DNA from: Aquatica leii
Lineage: Eukaryota > Arthropoda > Insecta > Coleoptera > Lampyridae
Length of the DNA stretch: 64,000 bases
Assembly: GCA_035610365.1 (NCBI GenBank)
Contig: CM069433.1
Coordinates: 131,520,545 to 131,584,544 of the forward strand
Reading direction: 5' to 3'
In this document: positions 1-11,730 of the stretch, piece by piece
Position numbering within the stretch: the stretch's first letter is position 1
Layout of the letters: every line of letters begins with the position of its first letter
Position numbers and translations under genes: made by a program
The notes under the pieces: model-generated
What the model was told of the DNA's origin: nothing
Databases searched by the model: none
What the model saw: only the letters and a program-made list of their open reading frames with translations

Positions 1-344
1 AAATTGTAACTTTGAATTTAAAATCGTACAATAACTTATTAAACTCAATCTAAAATCACATTAAAACAAATTCAGAATACTGTGTCCATTACCAAAGATT
101 ACTCAAACAACCAATCGATTTTAAACGATGGTTACACCGAGCTAACAAATCGAGAAAGAAAAAAAAGAAAACGCAAATTCAGCCAGCTGAATCTATTTAT
201 GGGGTCTGTCATAAAAGAAAACTGCTGAATTTCAAACGCAGGTCACAAATTACCCGCTACAAGACGAGAAAGAAAGAAAACAATAGAGCAAGACGTATTA
301 CTATCTTAGAAAGACCATTTTAAGCGTCCTACTCCTGCTTCGGC

Positions 345-851
345 ACCAGAAGATCGATGCCATTTTTTTTGGGAAGATCTATCGCAATGAAATTAAGATC
401 ATTAGACAAACGTCAACGCTTGATTGCGAAGAACATAATTGACTACAACCTGTTCGATGCCGAGATGGGTAATCTGAATACCGAAGCAATTCTGAAACGT
501 CAAAGTTTTACTTTTGTTTCTTCACCAACTCCTAGTCTGTCAGGAACTCCAAGTCCGAGTCCTTCTCTTTCACTAGTTCAAAAATATTAGACACAACCAT
601 ATACTCACACCGCTTCTGTTGCATCCCAAATTCAACCCTTCGTATCTCCGATACAACAGTACTCAACAATAAAGTTTTGCGATTTCTTCTATACTGTAAA
701 GTTAGCCCTGCGCATCTCCGATTCAACAACAACCTACTTCTTCTGCGCCACAATGTCAGTCCTCACCAGCACTACATGAAGAATTTGACGCACAACCAAC
801 AATAGAAACTGCATCATTTCATTCAGATTTTAATTCAGAATTAATTTAAAT
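345..851 (+). pseudogene. MADF-BESS-type protein remnant (C-terminal part)
   Basis: The stretch around 370-470 reads FGRSIAMKLRSLDKR, then a basic/hydrophobic helix-like segment ending AEMGNL, which resembles the BESS motif found C-terminal to MADF (Myb-like) domains. A Ser/Pro/Gln-rich tail follows through several frames (SSPTPSLSGTPSPSPS, later QQQPTSSAPQ) to a stop near 851, so at least two frameshifts are needed. No MADF domain is visible upstream. MADF-BESS proteins occur both as insect transcription factors and as the second protein of PIF/Harbinger transposons. No DDE transposase or TIRs are seen nearby, so its origin is open. The family call is by motif resemblance only. Confidence 0.4.
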
Positions 852-859
852 ATCTAATT

Positions 860-2560
860 GTTTAATTAAACTAAGTATTAAAATTTTAAAACAAAAATTT
901 GTAGATCTTTTTGCCTATTCATGAGGCAATGTATGTATGTGCAAATTTCCAACTATTTATGTGGATTTTTAAATAAAAAAGGTTTAAGTAATAAGTTTTT
1001 GTGTGCTCTAATCTTTGTGTAGTTAGAATTAGTTGCTATTTGGTTTCTCTTCTTTGCTTTGCTTTGGTTCTTTGATATCATGTATTATTGAAATTTAAAT
1101 GTAAATAAAGGAGCCTCATAAATGTATAAAAAATTGTGCTTAGATTTTTTTCTTTACAAATATAATTCACAAGCATTGTTTTATTTTATTTTACACTTCT
1201 ACTTAATCATTATAAAATGTTCGTTAACTGAGTAATGGGTCGCAAAAAGCTGTTGCAAAATTATTCGTACCGTTAGAAAAAATAGGTCACGAAAATTAAT
1301 CGTTTAAAATAGTAATAGCTTTTTCTAAATTAACTGTAATAAATTTTCTACTTTCTGTCCAAACACACATTTGTTGTTAGAAGCACCTATTGCGTAAGCT
1401 TCTAAACCTAAACCAATTTTTTGCAAATCAGTTTCTCGTCATACACCAACAATAAAAAATTAATTTCAGTTTTATAAAGTCATGGTCAAATCTAATATAT
1501 GATCTCATTTGTGCTTCAAATTGTATTCTTTTTGAATTAAGATTTACTATAATTAAACCCGGACTTTTAAATTTTTTCTTGAGTTTGATGTTTTCTATTT
1601 CTTAGACTTGAACGCATTTTATACAGTAAAAATAAAATCGTGACCGTTGCCGCCGTGATTAAAACACGGTGAAGGTTAGGAAAGCTCAAATAAGTTTGAT
1701 TTATATAGTTTTGAAAATGTTATTAAAAAAGATTTACTATTTGTATTGCACGTAATTATTTGAATGTCGATATCGTAAAGCCTATTAATGAATTACAAAA
1801 GAGAACTTGATTCGTTTATGTATTCTTCGCTTTTCGCTAAACATTTCTTTATTTAATTTTGGTCGGATTGTTGTTGAAATCACGTTCAATCATAATGTGC
1901 GTGTTGTTAAGACGGTAATTGTATTTATCCTCAGGCAACAATATTAACCTGTAACCTCTTCACAAACCTGCTTCCGTGAGTAAATTGATGCTCTCGTTCA
2001 CGAACATGAAAATAACCCACATCTAAAGAATATTGACTGTATCTTGACGTTTTATATTATAGTAAGTGGCCATTTATTTTATTACTGCCATAATTGAATA
2101 TAATGACCAAATCACTTATACAACTAAACTGTATTTACCTACAAGCACTAGAATGAAATAGAGTTCTTGTAGAGTTTGAACAAATGTTATCTATAGATTT
2201 TTAAAATATGTAGCACAAACATTTTAATAGGCAATTTCACTTTTTTATATTAAAAATAAATTTTTAAATATTATCTACATCACCAATAATTACTCTAACT
2301 TAGTGAAGTGAGTAGTAGGTTGAACGAATTTTTCGAGGTCTATAAATTAACTGACGTGCGTACTAATCAAAACAAAACATAATATTAAGCAGGATACTGT
2401 AGATAGTGATTCTCAAAACTAAAGCATGAAAACCATATGTAACAAAAATAATAACCTTATTTATAAAAACCAATTGCTATCAATGCATTTAAGCGCGATG
2501 CAGTGCAAAGAAAATTAAACATTTCTTCCAACTTGGCCAAAAAATACAAAAAAAAGGCCT
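860..2560. other. AT-rich stretch without recognisable genes
   Basis: Stops occur in all frames, and there are no TIR pairs, LTR ends or protein similarity that I can recognise. Nothing to annotate. Confidence 0.6.
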
Positions 2561-2564
2561 ACTG

Positions 2565-2900
2565 TATACGATACATATCGATACGTCAGGCAAATCGATA
2601 TGGCGGTACAATAAAAATCGTATCGATCTTTCGATACATACGGATACGAATTGCGTATTGACATTTGACTCAGAAAATGCTTTTTATAGTCGATCGATAT
2701 TACAGAGCATTGGAGAAAGTATTAGTAAAGAAATCGCATTTTTATACAACATAAAAGACCAATAGACCTTAATACAAATATGTTAATAATGAATATTAAA
2801 AAATTCAGAAATTTTGATACGTATTGAAATTCTATATTTCTATACGTATTGATATTCCGATACGTATCGATACTGCCGTACGTATCGATATTCGATACAC
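2565..2900. repeat. CGATA-rich inverted-repeat element
   Basis: The left end (2565-2610) and right end (2855-2900) are imperfect inverted complements made of repeated TATCGATA / GATACGTAT words. The left reads TGTATACGATACATATCGA and the right ends TATCGATATTCGATACA. About ten CGATA or TATCG occurrences lie within 340 bp, far denser than the surroundings. This could be a MITE-like element or a clustered protein-binding site, because TATCGATA is the DREF element core and CGATA the BEAF-32 core in Drosophila. No clear target-site duplication is seen. Confidence 0.5.
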
Positions 2901-2904
2901 AAAA

Positions 2905-4126
2905 TGCTGCATTAGCCAACTCTACTTATGAGCAGTCTTGTTAAAATGCGTTTTTTTTGTTTTTTACTGAGACATTACATAAGAACATTATTTCTTTATT
3001 TTTAACCAAAAAATCTGTATTTAAAATTTTTCGCAATATTAGAGAATCACCCTGTATACTTATTAACGTTACAATTTCAAATGTTATAGAATTTGACCTA
3101 ATTTAGAATTCAATTAATGACAAATGGCGTTTTAAGAATTTTGTTTTTGTGATTACTACTAAATAAATCAGTTTCCCTTTTTTCAACATTTTTTTAAATT
3201 ACAATGACAATGTTGAAACGATTATTAAAATTCCAACAGGTTTAATTAATAACACTTAATTGGAAAACTACTTGGAGTGTTCTAAACATTTGACCAATTT
3301 CAAAGACTTATAAAATGTTGTTAAGAATTTGTACGATTAGTTCTTCAACTACGAAATGCGCCATATTTAATTTGATCAGTCAATTACTAACTACTACATA
3401 AAAATGATATAATGTTTCAATTAATGGTACCAAAATATATAAACAAATAAAACATATAAATATTTCTCTCTTTCTCTGATTAAATTTGCTTTATTAGACA
3501 ATAATTTCACTATCCTGCATTTACATAAACCGACTTGCAAGTCTAAGCTTGTTATTGCTGGCGTGTGTTGTCAAACAATTTGAAGCAAACGAATCTGCAT
3601 GTTAGTACATATGCATTTTACGGAATGTATAAATACGAGTGCAGCATACTTTATCATTCAGTTAAACTGTAAACTACATTCAAGGAAACGTTGTTACAAT
3701 GGGCAAATGGGTGCAATAAAACACTTTCTGTGAAAATTGATGTTTCGAAAGTAAAAAATGATGACATGTACACAGACACTAGTAACGAAGATACTGATGA
3801 CACGAATGCAGAAAATATCACTGATTGTGATCACTTAAACCTCAATATTGCAGTTTTTTGTCACTTTTTAAACACCTAACCTAAAGAAAAAAATAAAATC
3901 ATTAGTCAAAAACAAAACTCAACCACATAATATTATTCGACCTACACCTAGTTTGGCTCAAAAGCATAAGACTGCTGCACCAAGAGCTATTTGTGACTAA
4001 AAGTATTATGCAGGAATATGTGTACTGTATCAACTTGGAAACTGGAGAAGAGAGTATGTAACTTATAAGGTAGAAGACTCGACAAAAAAAATAATTATAC
4101 TATTAGAACAATTCTCTACCAAAAAC
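2905..4126. other. Non-coding stretch with one short unassigned ORF
   Basis: Mostly AT-rich sequence. A 62-codon frame at 3691-3879 on + is acidic in the middle (DTSNEDTDDTNAEN) with no recognised domain. It lies just upstream of the LINE endonuclease remnant and could belong to it, but nothing supports translation. Confidence 0.4.
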
Positions 4127-4800
4127 GTGATCACAATAAAATGTAAAGACGTAAGAGGAAAACAGCTCACAATAGTTAACACATACATCAAACCATTAAA
4201 GGAATGCAATGAGGAATATTACTTGCTAGAAAAGATAGTAAAAATTGGAGAACCGGTAATAATAAATGAAGATTTTAAAGCAAGAAATCCAGCACGAGGT
4301 GACGGGGAAAGATAAAAAAAGAAAAGATCTGATAATTCATAAATACTAACAACCGTTAATTAACTAAGGAGAAGGAGCAAAGACCCACTTTTCAAACCGG
4401 AAACAACAAATCGTTTATAAATTTGTTATTAGCGTTCAAAACTGAAATAACCAATGGAAGCTGGCTCGCTCGGTGACCATAAAAATAATAACGTTTAACA
4501 TAATGGAAAAAAAAACTACAAAAAACAAATAAAAAAGTTTATTTACTCAAATGGGCAAAATTTCAAGAAAGATATACCCACGACGCATATTAACACCAAT
4601 CCAGGTAAAATCAAAAGCTCACATCAGCTAAACAAAGTTACTAGAAAACTAACCACAAAAATAATTAAAGCAAGTAGAAAAAGCATGCAGTTTAAAGCTT
4701 TAACAAAACCCAAAAAAATACTAAATATTGGTGGACAAAAAATTAACTATGTTGTGAAGTGCATTAAAAAAACAAAAAAGCATTTCAAAATTCTCAAACC
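4127..4800 (+). pseudogene. Jockey-type LINE endonuclease remnant
   Basis: The 62-codon frame at 4127-4315 contains LTIVNTYIKPLKE and VIINEDFKARNPARGD. These match the NxY and GDFNAR..WGD blocks of APE-type endonucleases of non-LTR retrotransposons; the conserved GDFN has decayed to NEDFK. After a frameshift, 4370-4470 reads PTFQTGNNKSFINLLLAF, matching the PTF...SxIDL block, and 4540-4800 resembles the basic linker before the reverse transcriptase. The catalytic residues are not intact. The element probably continued into the weak RT-like stretch at 6225-6460, with the minus-strand Penelope sequence between them as a later insertion (inference). Confidence 0.5.
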
Positions 4801-5170
4801 TTATGAGAGCAAACTAATAAACAAATAGAACATAGCAGACAAAATCGTACAAGCGAATTTCCGGGATGGCAAGAAAACAAACCCAGCCAAAAGCAATGTG
4901 CAATTAAATAAACTATTTTGATAAAGATACGAATAAAAATTTTGCTGAACAAATACTTTTCGGAAGACAACCTAATTTTTATGTGTGTATAAGTTATGTG
5001 CAAATCGACTGAACTACAAAAATTGCCATAAATAGAGCACCAGCCATAGTGCATAGTAACAGGAAATAAAGCAAGCGTAATAGCGAAGGCTTCCACGGCC
5101 GGAATCTATACTAACATTAGAATGTCTTCCGGGTTTGGACCGTGTCATAGTTGCAACCGAAGCTGCCAAC

Positions 5171-5202
5171 GTTTCGCCCACTTTCGTAAGGGGCTTCATC
5201 AG
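5171..5202 (-). ncRNA. Hammerhead-ribozyme-like core in Penelope 3' region
   Basis: On the minus strand CTGATGA (5196-5202) is followed by a stem GCCC/GGGC (5191-5194 with 5176-5179) and then GAAAC (5171-5175), the order of the conserved hammerhead core. Downstream GTTG can pair with CAAC to form a short stem III. The residues next to the expected cleavage site (CAAC followed by TA instead of GUH) do not fit, so it may be inactive. Penelope-like elements are known to carry minimal hammerhead motifs, and the GIY-YIG fragment lies just upstream on the same strand. Confidence 0.4.
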
Positions 5203-5229
5203 GGCGTGAGATAAATCGCAAAACTCAAA

Positions 5230-5413
5230 CAAGCAATCGAAATCTAACTAAGAACTTCTCAAAAGTTAGGTTATCCACTTGTAAAACAAGCCATAACCTA
5301 AACTATGAAAAGGTAAGAAAGAAAACGATAACCTGAAAAAGCAAACGAAAATCTAACAAAGAACCACTACCGAGTTAGGTAATCAACTTGTGAACCAAGC
5401 CAGATTCTAAACT
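5230..5413 (-). repeat. Two tandem ~108-bp repeat units in Penelope 3' region
   Basis: 5230-5305 and 5339-5413 are diverged direct copies; both read AATCTAACnAAGAAC, then GTTAGGT, ACTTGT and a CCAAGCC-like word. They sit between the GIY-YIG coding end and the hammerhead-like core, so they are best read as tandem repeats of the Penelope-like element's 3' untranslated region. Confidence 0.55.
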
Positions 5414-5426
5414 CCGTAGAAGTGAC

Positions 5427-6213
5427 TTAAGAAGAAATAGTCTCCGTATTTAAAGGAAAATGATCGTCACGGATGATTAAGCTCGACCCTGATTGGGTTA
5501 TGGTTGCTAGGGGGCGTGTTTTTGATAAATGACTAATAATCGGGAACCAAAGAGGGGATAGTTCAAAACCATGATCGCGATTGAAGTTATTGGGGTGTTT
5601 GATGATTTCTATGCTTTCACGGAATTTCCTGTTGAAAAAGAATGGAGATTTGGCAATCAACGAAACATTATCAAAATCTATCTTGTGACCTGTAGTAAAA
5701 TGATGTTCAGCGACCGCAGACTTGGAAGTATACCTTTTCCTTATACAACGATCATGTTCTGAAATGCGAGTAATGACGGAACGACCGGTTTCACCAATGT
5801 AGACTAAACCACAAGAACAGGGAATTTGGTATACACCTTGAGATGAAAGTGTAGGAAATTTGTCTTTGGGAGAAGGAAGAATCTGAGAGATTTTGCCTGT
5901 CGAGTTGAATATGGGTTTAATACCATTCTTACGAAGTAGTTTCCCTATTTGATCTGTAACCTTGTGAATGTAGGGTAAAAAGGCCAATTTCGGGTTGGAT
6001 TCGGGAGTAGAAATGTCCTTAGATAATCGAGTACGTGGATGTAAACGACGATTAATAACTCTATGAATATCTCGCTTTACATAACCATTGTTCACTAAGG
6101 TTCTAGTAAGATGACGGAGTTCTGAGTCTAGATTCTCAGGTTGACAAATAGAAAAGGCACGATGGACCAAAGATTCAATAACAGAACGTTTCTGTTCTGT
6201 TCGTAATATACAC
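5427..6213 (-). pseudogene. Penelope-like element, C-terminal GIY-YIG endonuclease
   Basis: An uninterrupted minus-strand frame of about 247 codons encodes the C-terminal half of a Penelope-type retroelement protein. The GIY-YIG nuclease is clear: GVYQIPCSCGLVYIGETGRS holds the two signature halves, with a CxC pair and downstream RISEHD, then EHHFTTGHKIDF and a late conserved Glu (FRESIEIIKHPNNFN). The start is not a real one: similarity continues upstream as an ...ESLVHRAF block to about 6213, then stops abruptly, so the reverse-transcriptase domain is missing. This is a 5'-truncated insertion. Codons are intact across the whole nuclease, so it is younger than the LINE around it. Confidence 0.85.
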
Positions 6214-6224
6214 AGATAGTTTAA

Positions 6225-6460
6225 AAACGGAAGACAACATAACAGGAGTAGATATCATCAAAAAAAATAATATAGAGCCATTTGAAATTATCAAAAACAA
6301 ACTACCGTACAATTGTAGCAGCACGTAGGTAAAAATGGCTGCAATCTTATTAGTGCTAGCATAAATAAATAACTACACAGCACCAGGACTAAATACAAGG
6401 CAATAAAGATGATAAACCCAAAAACAAGATTAGTGGTGGAGATACAATAGTTAACGTGCG
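6225..6460 (+). pseudogene. Possible LINE RT remnant downstream of Penelope insert
   Basis: Reading on + gives TEDNITGVDIIKKNNIEPFE then NYTAPGL, which resembles the I..LK..KAPG.D entry to a LINE reverse transcriptase. Stops follow and no YADD box is found. It is probably the continuation of the LINE at 4127-4800 beyond the Penelope insertion. This is weak, motif-only support. Confidence 0.25.
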
Positions 6461-7771
6461 CCATAAATAATAAAAGCAAGATAGCATTAGAATGAACCAA
6501 AATCCAAATAGGAAACAAGAATATATAGAAGAAATTGAAAAATGATAGTCGAGTTACCAAAAAAAGTTGTCAAAGACAAAATAACGGAAATAACTAAAGA
6601 AATATGGCACAACGCATAGAAGACAGGATTGGACATGACGACAAAAACAGTGTGGGCAATCCTCTAGACATGGGTCCTTTTACAGATTTTATTTAAGAGG
6701 CATATGAAGAAAACGTGACTGGGAAAAAAAAATATAGAACACATTTTATACGATTACAAAGAACAAATGAGGAGTTCAGTAGAAAAAAGAGGAACGTCAC
6801 ATTTTGTTTGATTTAAGGATAATGGTGCCATGTTGTAGTTTCTACTCGTTAGTTTTAACGTACAAACGTACACGGCATAAAAACGAATAGTGCCTGAGTT
6901 ATATCGGTTCGAAAATTTCCTGTACTGTGCAAGAAGGCGGAAGGTCCAACATAAACAGGGTAAAATCAAGGAATGTCTACGTACAACAACAATTCGCCCC
7001 TCCATGCTGCAATGTGACAGTATTAATTAGATGTTCACGTTAACAGTGCCATATTGGTGCACGTGTGTTTTTGTGTATGATTTTGTTGATCATTCCTTTT
7101 GGGAATAATGGCAAATTATTCTGACAAGGAATACTATGCTGAACTACAACAAAAAACAAAAAAAAGAAGAAACTTAGGGCGAATGAGTGATGTAGCAAAG
7201 AAATTGAGGTTTAATTTCAACGCATCCCATAGCACGTAGACGGCCCCCGAACAAATGCGGAAGATGCTAACTTCTATGATAAGAGTTACAGATATCATGT
7301 AAGAGTGTTACGGGAAGCACTTACTGAAATTCCTGTTTGCTATAAAGCTTTTATGGCTATACACACAATAACAAAAAAGAAATTAGAAAAGTTTAAAATC
7401 TACCGCTAGACCTCCTCGGCATGCCAGAGGCAGACAATATAATAGATCGAACAATTTTTTTCATACTGTAATTGCAAAGGTCTGTGAACACATTGGTTCT
7501 TTTAAATCGCGAAAAAGTCGTACAGCTTGCATAAAACTCAAAAATTGTATTTAAACGAAGATTTAAATATACTAAAAATGCATAAAATTTAGAAAGCAAA
7601 TAACCAGAATTTCCATTGTCGTATGAAAGAATAAAGAAGATATAATGACGACAATAAATATTTTTACACAGTTAAATAAGGTGCACAGAGTGATAATTAC
7701 GCAAGGCCAACCATCTTAGTTGGACGCTCTGGATCTCCTCTGTAAGGACAAGATGGGTATCAGCGGAGGCA
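6461..7771. other. Non-coding stretch
   Basis: Scattered short frames only; no recognised protein blocks, terminal repeats or RNA genes. A short hairpin-like segment GCCAACCATCTTAGTTGG lies near 7706. Confidence 0.5.
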
Positions 7772-7779
7772 CTAGCTAT

Positions 7780-8201
7780 TAGTGATGAGCGAAGTCGTGA
7801 TTCTTCAATAACACTGTGAATCGTTACTGCGGTTTTTTGATATCAGTGATTTTAAAGTGTGACGTGATCACGACTTTCGTAGGGCGTTCTCGAATAACAA
7901 AATTCAAATTTATAATGGAACCGTGCCCAATAAATGTAAAGACATCGCGCAGTATCTGGTCGCTGCTTCAATATTCATATCATTACCGAAAACGAAAACT
8001 TTGCAACCACCAACCAGTAAACAGTGCAGATCAAATATCATTCCTCGCAAAATCACGATTTCTCAACAAACACGTAATAATAATAATAAAGTAATGAGTT
8101 TGTAAAATCACTGATATTTTTACAAATTGATTACAGTCGTTCTTCATGATTTGTTGGTATCAGTGAAAAAATCACAGTTCGTGAAATATCGCTCATCACT
8201 A
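7780..8201. mobile_element. Short non-autonomous hAT-type element with 8-bp TSD
   Basis: The element begins TAGTGATGAGCGA (7780-7792) and ends with its exact complement TCGCTCATCACTA (8189-8201). It is flanked on both sides by the 8-bp duplication CTAGCTAT (7772-7779 and 8202-8209). An 8-bp TSD with a TAGTGATG-like terminus is the hAT superfamily signature. Subterminal copies of the CAGTGATTTT / AAAATCACTG word occur inside both ends, as expected for hAT transposase binding. At 422 bp it encodes no transposase; the short frames within it match nothing I recognise. Confidence 0.85.
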
Positions 8202-8209
8202 CTAGCTAT

Positions 8210-8740
8210 ATGTTACGACAATTGAAAATCATTATACGATCCTATGCGCAAGCTCTGACTCATGGTAATGACGATGAGGGTTCACCAGACGCCACAACTC
8301 ATTTAAAGCAACTCAACTAAGGTAAGTCCGAAGGGTGAACTTCACTCGGACTACTGATTAAGTCAGGATTCGACTCCAGACCACGGTTTCCGCAAAGATT
8401 ACATACCTTTGCAAATTTTTTTTCTCAGATTTTGTAAGATAGAGTATTACAAGAAGCTTGATGCCAAAATATGGATAGGCAGAATACGGAATTCTGCTGT
8501 TTTTTGTACCAACTTAGAAGCAAGGCGTATTTACAATAGGAAATAAAAACGTTAACTGATTTTTTCTTCTGGTAATTCCACTAATTCAGCCACGATGTCC
8601 AAATTACGATTTGAAGAAATACCAAAATGTATTAGACGACGATTGTTGTTGTCTGACAATTGGCAATTTTTTATTCGCGACTACATTTTGAAAAAAAGTA
8701 ATACTCTTATTGATTTCTTAAATTAAAATAGGTAGGATAA
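8210..8740. other. Non-coding stretch with a B-box-like word
   Basis: At 8367-8377 GATTCGACTCC resembles the Pol III B box (consensus GGTTCGANTCC), inside a GC-richer patch (8260-8400) that could be a decayed tRNA-derived SINE. I cannot fold a tRNA or find an A box. Confidence 0.25.
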
Positions 8741-11093
8741 GTAAAAAAGGTGTGGACTGAGGAAAGCATAAAAAGATATAAGATGAAGTTGGAGCAAGTG
8801 ATTTGGGGAGAGGTAGGGGGGGGGGGGAAGAGGGACTAAAGGAGTTGACTGCAGAAATGGAGAAGGCAGTAGAAAAGAAAAGGTTTGAGAGAAAGCAAGG
8901 AAAAAAGAGGAACGAAAATAGGTGGTGGAATAGAGATTGTAGAGAGGCAAAAACAGAGATGAGAAACGCTAGAAGAAGATGGAAGAAATGTAGAATAGAT
9001 GTGCAGGAGTATAAGGAGAAGAAAGTGAAGTTTAAAAATGTATGTTCAAAGAGAAAGGTGTCGTTTAAATGGAGAAACAAGTAAAAGAAATAAAGAAAGA
9101 AGGAGAAGTGTGGGCATTTTTAAACAAGGAGAGAAGAAGAGATAAGAGGAGAGGAGGTTTAACGGATATAAAGGTGTGGCTGGATTATTGTATGGAGCGT
9201 TTGGAGGGAACAATAGAAGGACCAGGGCAGGTGATATTGCAAGGGGTAAATACAATACAGGAGGCGTGGGAGATAACGAAAGAGGAAATGAAGAAAGCAA
9301 TAAATAGACTAAAATTAAGGAAGACGGCAGGAACGGACTGTACGCAAGGAGAACAATGGAAATATGTAGGGGAGAGAGTGAGAGGAAATATAAGGAAAAT
9401 TTATAATACAATATGGAAAGGGGAGGAATTGCCAGGGAGTTGGAAAGAAAGTTTAATTCTGCCGGTTTATAAGGGAGGGGATAGGAAGGAGGTAAAGAAT
9501 TATAGAGGGATTAGTGTCACTAATGTAAGTTATAAATTGTATGCCATGATTATACAAAGGAGGTTGGAAAAGGAAGTGGAAGAAAAAAGACTATTACCAG
9601 ATTGGCAGATGGAATTTAGAGTGGGAAGAAGGGCAATAGACAATGTTTATATATTAAAACAGTTAGTGAATGGAGAGCTAGATAAGAAAAGGGGTAAGGT
9701 ATACGCGTTCTTTATGGACATAGAAGCTGCGTTTGATAATGTGAATAGGGAAAAGCTATGAAGGGTGTTAAGGAAAAAGGGAATAGAGGAACAACTAGTC
9801 AGGAAACTGGAAGAGATATATAAAGAGACTAAGAATAGGGTAAAAATAGGGGATAGTGTTAGTGAAGTATTTTGGACGAGAAAGGGGCTAAGGCAGGGGT
9901 GTCCTCTTAGCCCTATTTTATTTGCACTGTATATAGGGGACATAGAAGAAGTGTTGAAGGGAGGTCAGTGTGGTGGGGTTATCATGGAGGGAGGGTTTAA
10001 AGTGTGGGTGTTGGCATATGGAGACGATATGGTCATGGTGCCAAAAAATGAGTTGGAGATGAAAGGTATGATAAATACGATAAAAAGGTATCTGGAAAGG
10101 AAAGACTTTGGTTTAAATGTGAGAAAGTCTAAGATGGTAGTTTTTCAAAAAGGGAAGGAGGGAAGAAAAAAGAAGAGTTAAGTTGGGGAGATCAGAGGAT
10201 AGAGACAGTGAATGAAGTGACTTATTTAGGATATAGACTAAGGTATGATAATAAAGATGATGCGCACATAAGGGAGTTAGCAAAGAAGGGTAACAGGGTA
10301 TTAGGGCAGGTATGGAGTTTAGGGGAAAGAGTATTTGGGAAGGAGATCGAAAAGAGAAGATGGCTGTTTGAAAAGTTGGTTAAAAGTGTGATGATGTACG
10401 GGGTGGAGGTATGGGGTTGGAAAGAGTGGAACCTATTGGAAAAGGTACAAATAAAATATTGGAAATGGATACTAGGTTTAGACAGGGAGACGCCAGGGTA
10501 CATAATAGAGGAGGAAGGGAAGTTAAAGAAGATTAGAATAGAAGCAGGGAAAAGGGCGATGGGTTATGAAGAGAAAATGAAGAAAAGGAGAGAATGTAAA
10601 ATTTTGCAATGTTGCTGGAGGACGGTAAAGGATAGTAAAAACATATATGGGCAGGAAAAAAGAAAACTGTACTATCAACGAGGAGGCTTTGCAAGAGAAG
10701 AGGTGGAAAGAAGGAGAGTGGAAGGAAGGTTAAATACGTGGGAGATAGTACTAAGAGACAAAGATTCGCAGGTGCAAGAGAGGGAAGGAAAGATAAGGAA
10801 AGGAAAGTGTAATGTAAGGTATGGGAATATAGTATCCAGGGAGGTTCCTAAGTATCTGATAGGGAGGAGAAACTTAGGAGAAAAGCGACTAATAGCCAGG
10901 TTTAGATGCGGCAATGAAGAGAAGTTAAATAAGTATTGGAAGGAGGATGCGGGGAGGACATAGAGCACATGAGTGAGAAGTGTGGCGAGGGAAGAAATGA
11001 GGGGGAGGAAGGTTTTGCTTGGGGAGAGATTGCATTGGATGAAATCAGTAAAGGAAAGAAGGATAAGAGGGGAGGGTTAGATCTAAAGTATTA
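8741..11093 (+). pseudogene. LINE (jockey/I/R1-group) reverse transcriptase, multiply disrupted
   Basis: The order of blocks is that of a non-LTR retrotransposon ORF2 lacking its endonuclease. A linker starts at VWTEESIKRY (8750), followed by the RT fingers (NYRGISVTN near 9500). Motif A is FFMDIEAAFDNVNR, motif B is GLRQGCPLSPILFALYI, and the catalytic box is AYGDDM (10014-10031, normally YADD). The thumb has GLNVRKSKMVVF and YLGYRL, and the C-terminal region has WGWKEWN, RTPGYI and a Cys-rich tail CGEDIEHMSEKC. Breaks are frameshifts near 9070, near 10170 and near 10940, an in-frame TGA at 9759-9761, and a 12-G run at 8816-8827. The + strand is strongly purine-biased. The 3' UTR probably runs to about 11215. 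5' truncation is typical of LINE insertion. Confidence 0.85.
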
Positions 11094-11214
11094 GAATAGT
11101 AAGATGGTGATGGGAAGATTTTAGGGGAGAAAGTTTTTGTTTTTAGTTTTTTTTTAAATTTCTGTACAAATTATATTATTATATAAGAGAAAGATGTAAC
11201 GTAACTCTGTATAA

Positions 11215-11730
11215 TTAAAACAAAACGTTTCTAAAAAACCACTTACAGTACGCAAGTTGAATTATTTGCGTCAGATGTAGAATAATTATTTCAATTGCCA
11301 CATCTTATTAACTTACTCCATTGAAATGTTAATAAACGTCGAATGATTCGGAATACATAGAAGTTGTTGAACAAAAAGATTATATTTATAAAAAAAATGT
11401 AGAATGCTTAAAAAATCATATGACTTACAAGCTTATGAGTGTGTTCGCAAAGTTGAGAGATGTGTTTAGATTGGTAAAAATAATGATGCTTTATGTAACT
11501 GTAGCGTTGAAGATGAAACTGAATGGCTAAAGTTTAGAAGTTTGCACACATGTGAGTGATAGTATTTTTTTAAATGTAATACAAATAATATAATGACAGT
11601 TTTGGGTTTAAAAGTGTACAATGTGTTACGGTAAAAACAACCGTAACCTACAGTAAGCGGTAGCTCAGACCTTCGGAGAGTAAATCGTAGGTGTATAGAA
11701 TACAACTTGAGCTGATTATAATGTAATTAA
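11215..11730. other. Non-coding stretch
   Basis: AT-rich; no recognised coding, terminal repeats or RNA features. Confidence 0.5.

Noticed and set aside
5571..5762. 63-codon + strand frame
   Set aside because: It lies antisense to the GIY-YIG nuclease and is a shadow frame.
7816..8094. 92-codon frame inside the hAT-type element as a truncated transposase
   Set aside because: No hAT dimerisation or BED-finger motif, and an overlapping frame looks equally plausible.
8365..8400. A tRNA gene at the B-box-like word
   Set aside because: No cloverleaf or A box could be drawn from the surrounding sequence.
8718..9411. Leucine/serine-rich minus-strand frames opposite the LINE
   Set aside because: They are antisense shadows of a purine-rich coding strand and match nothing.
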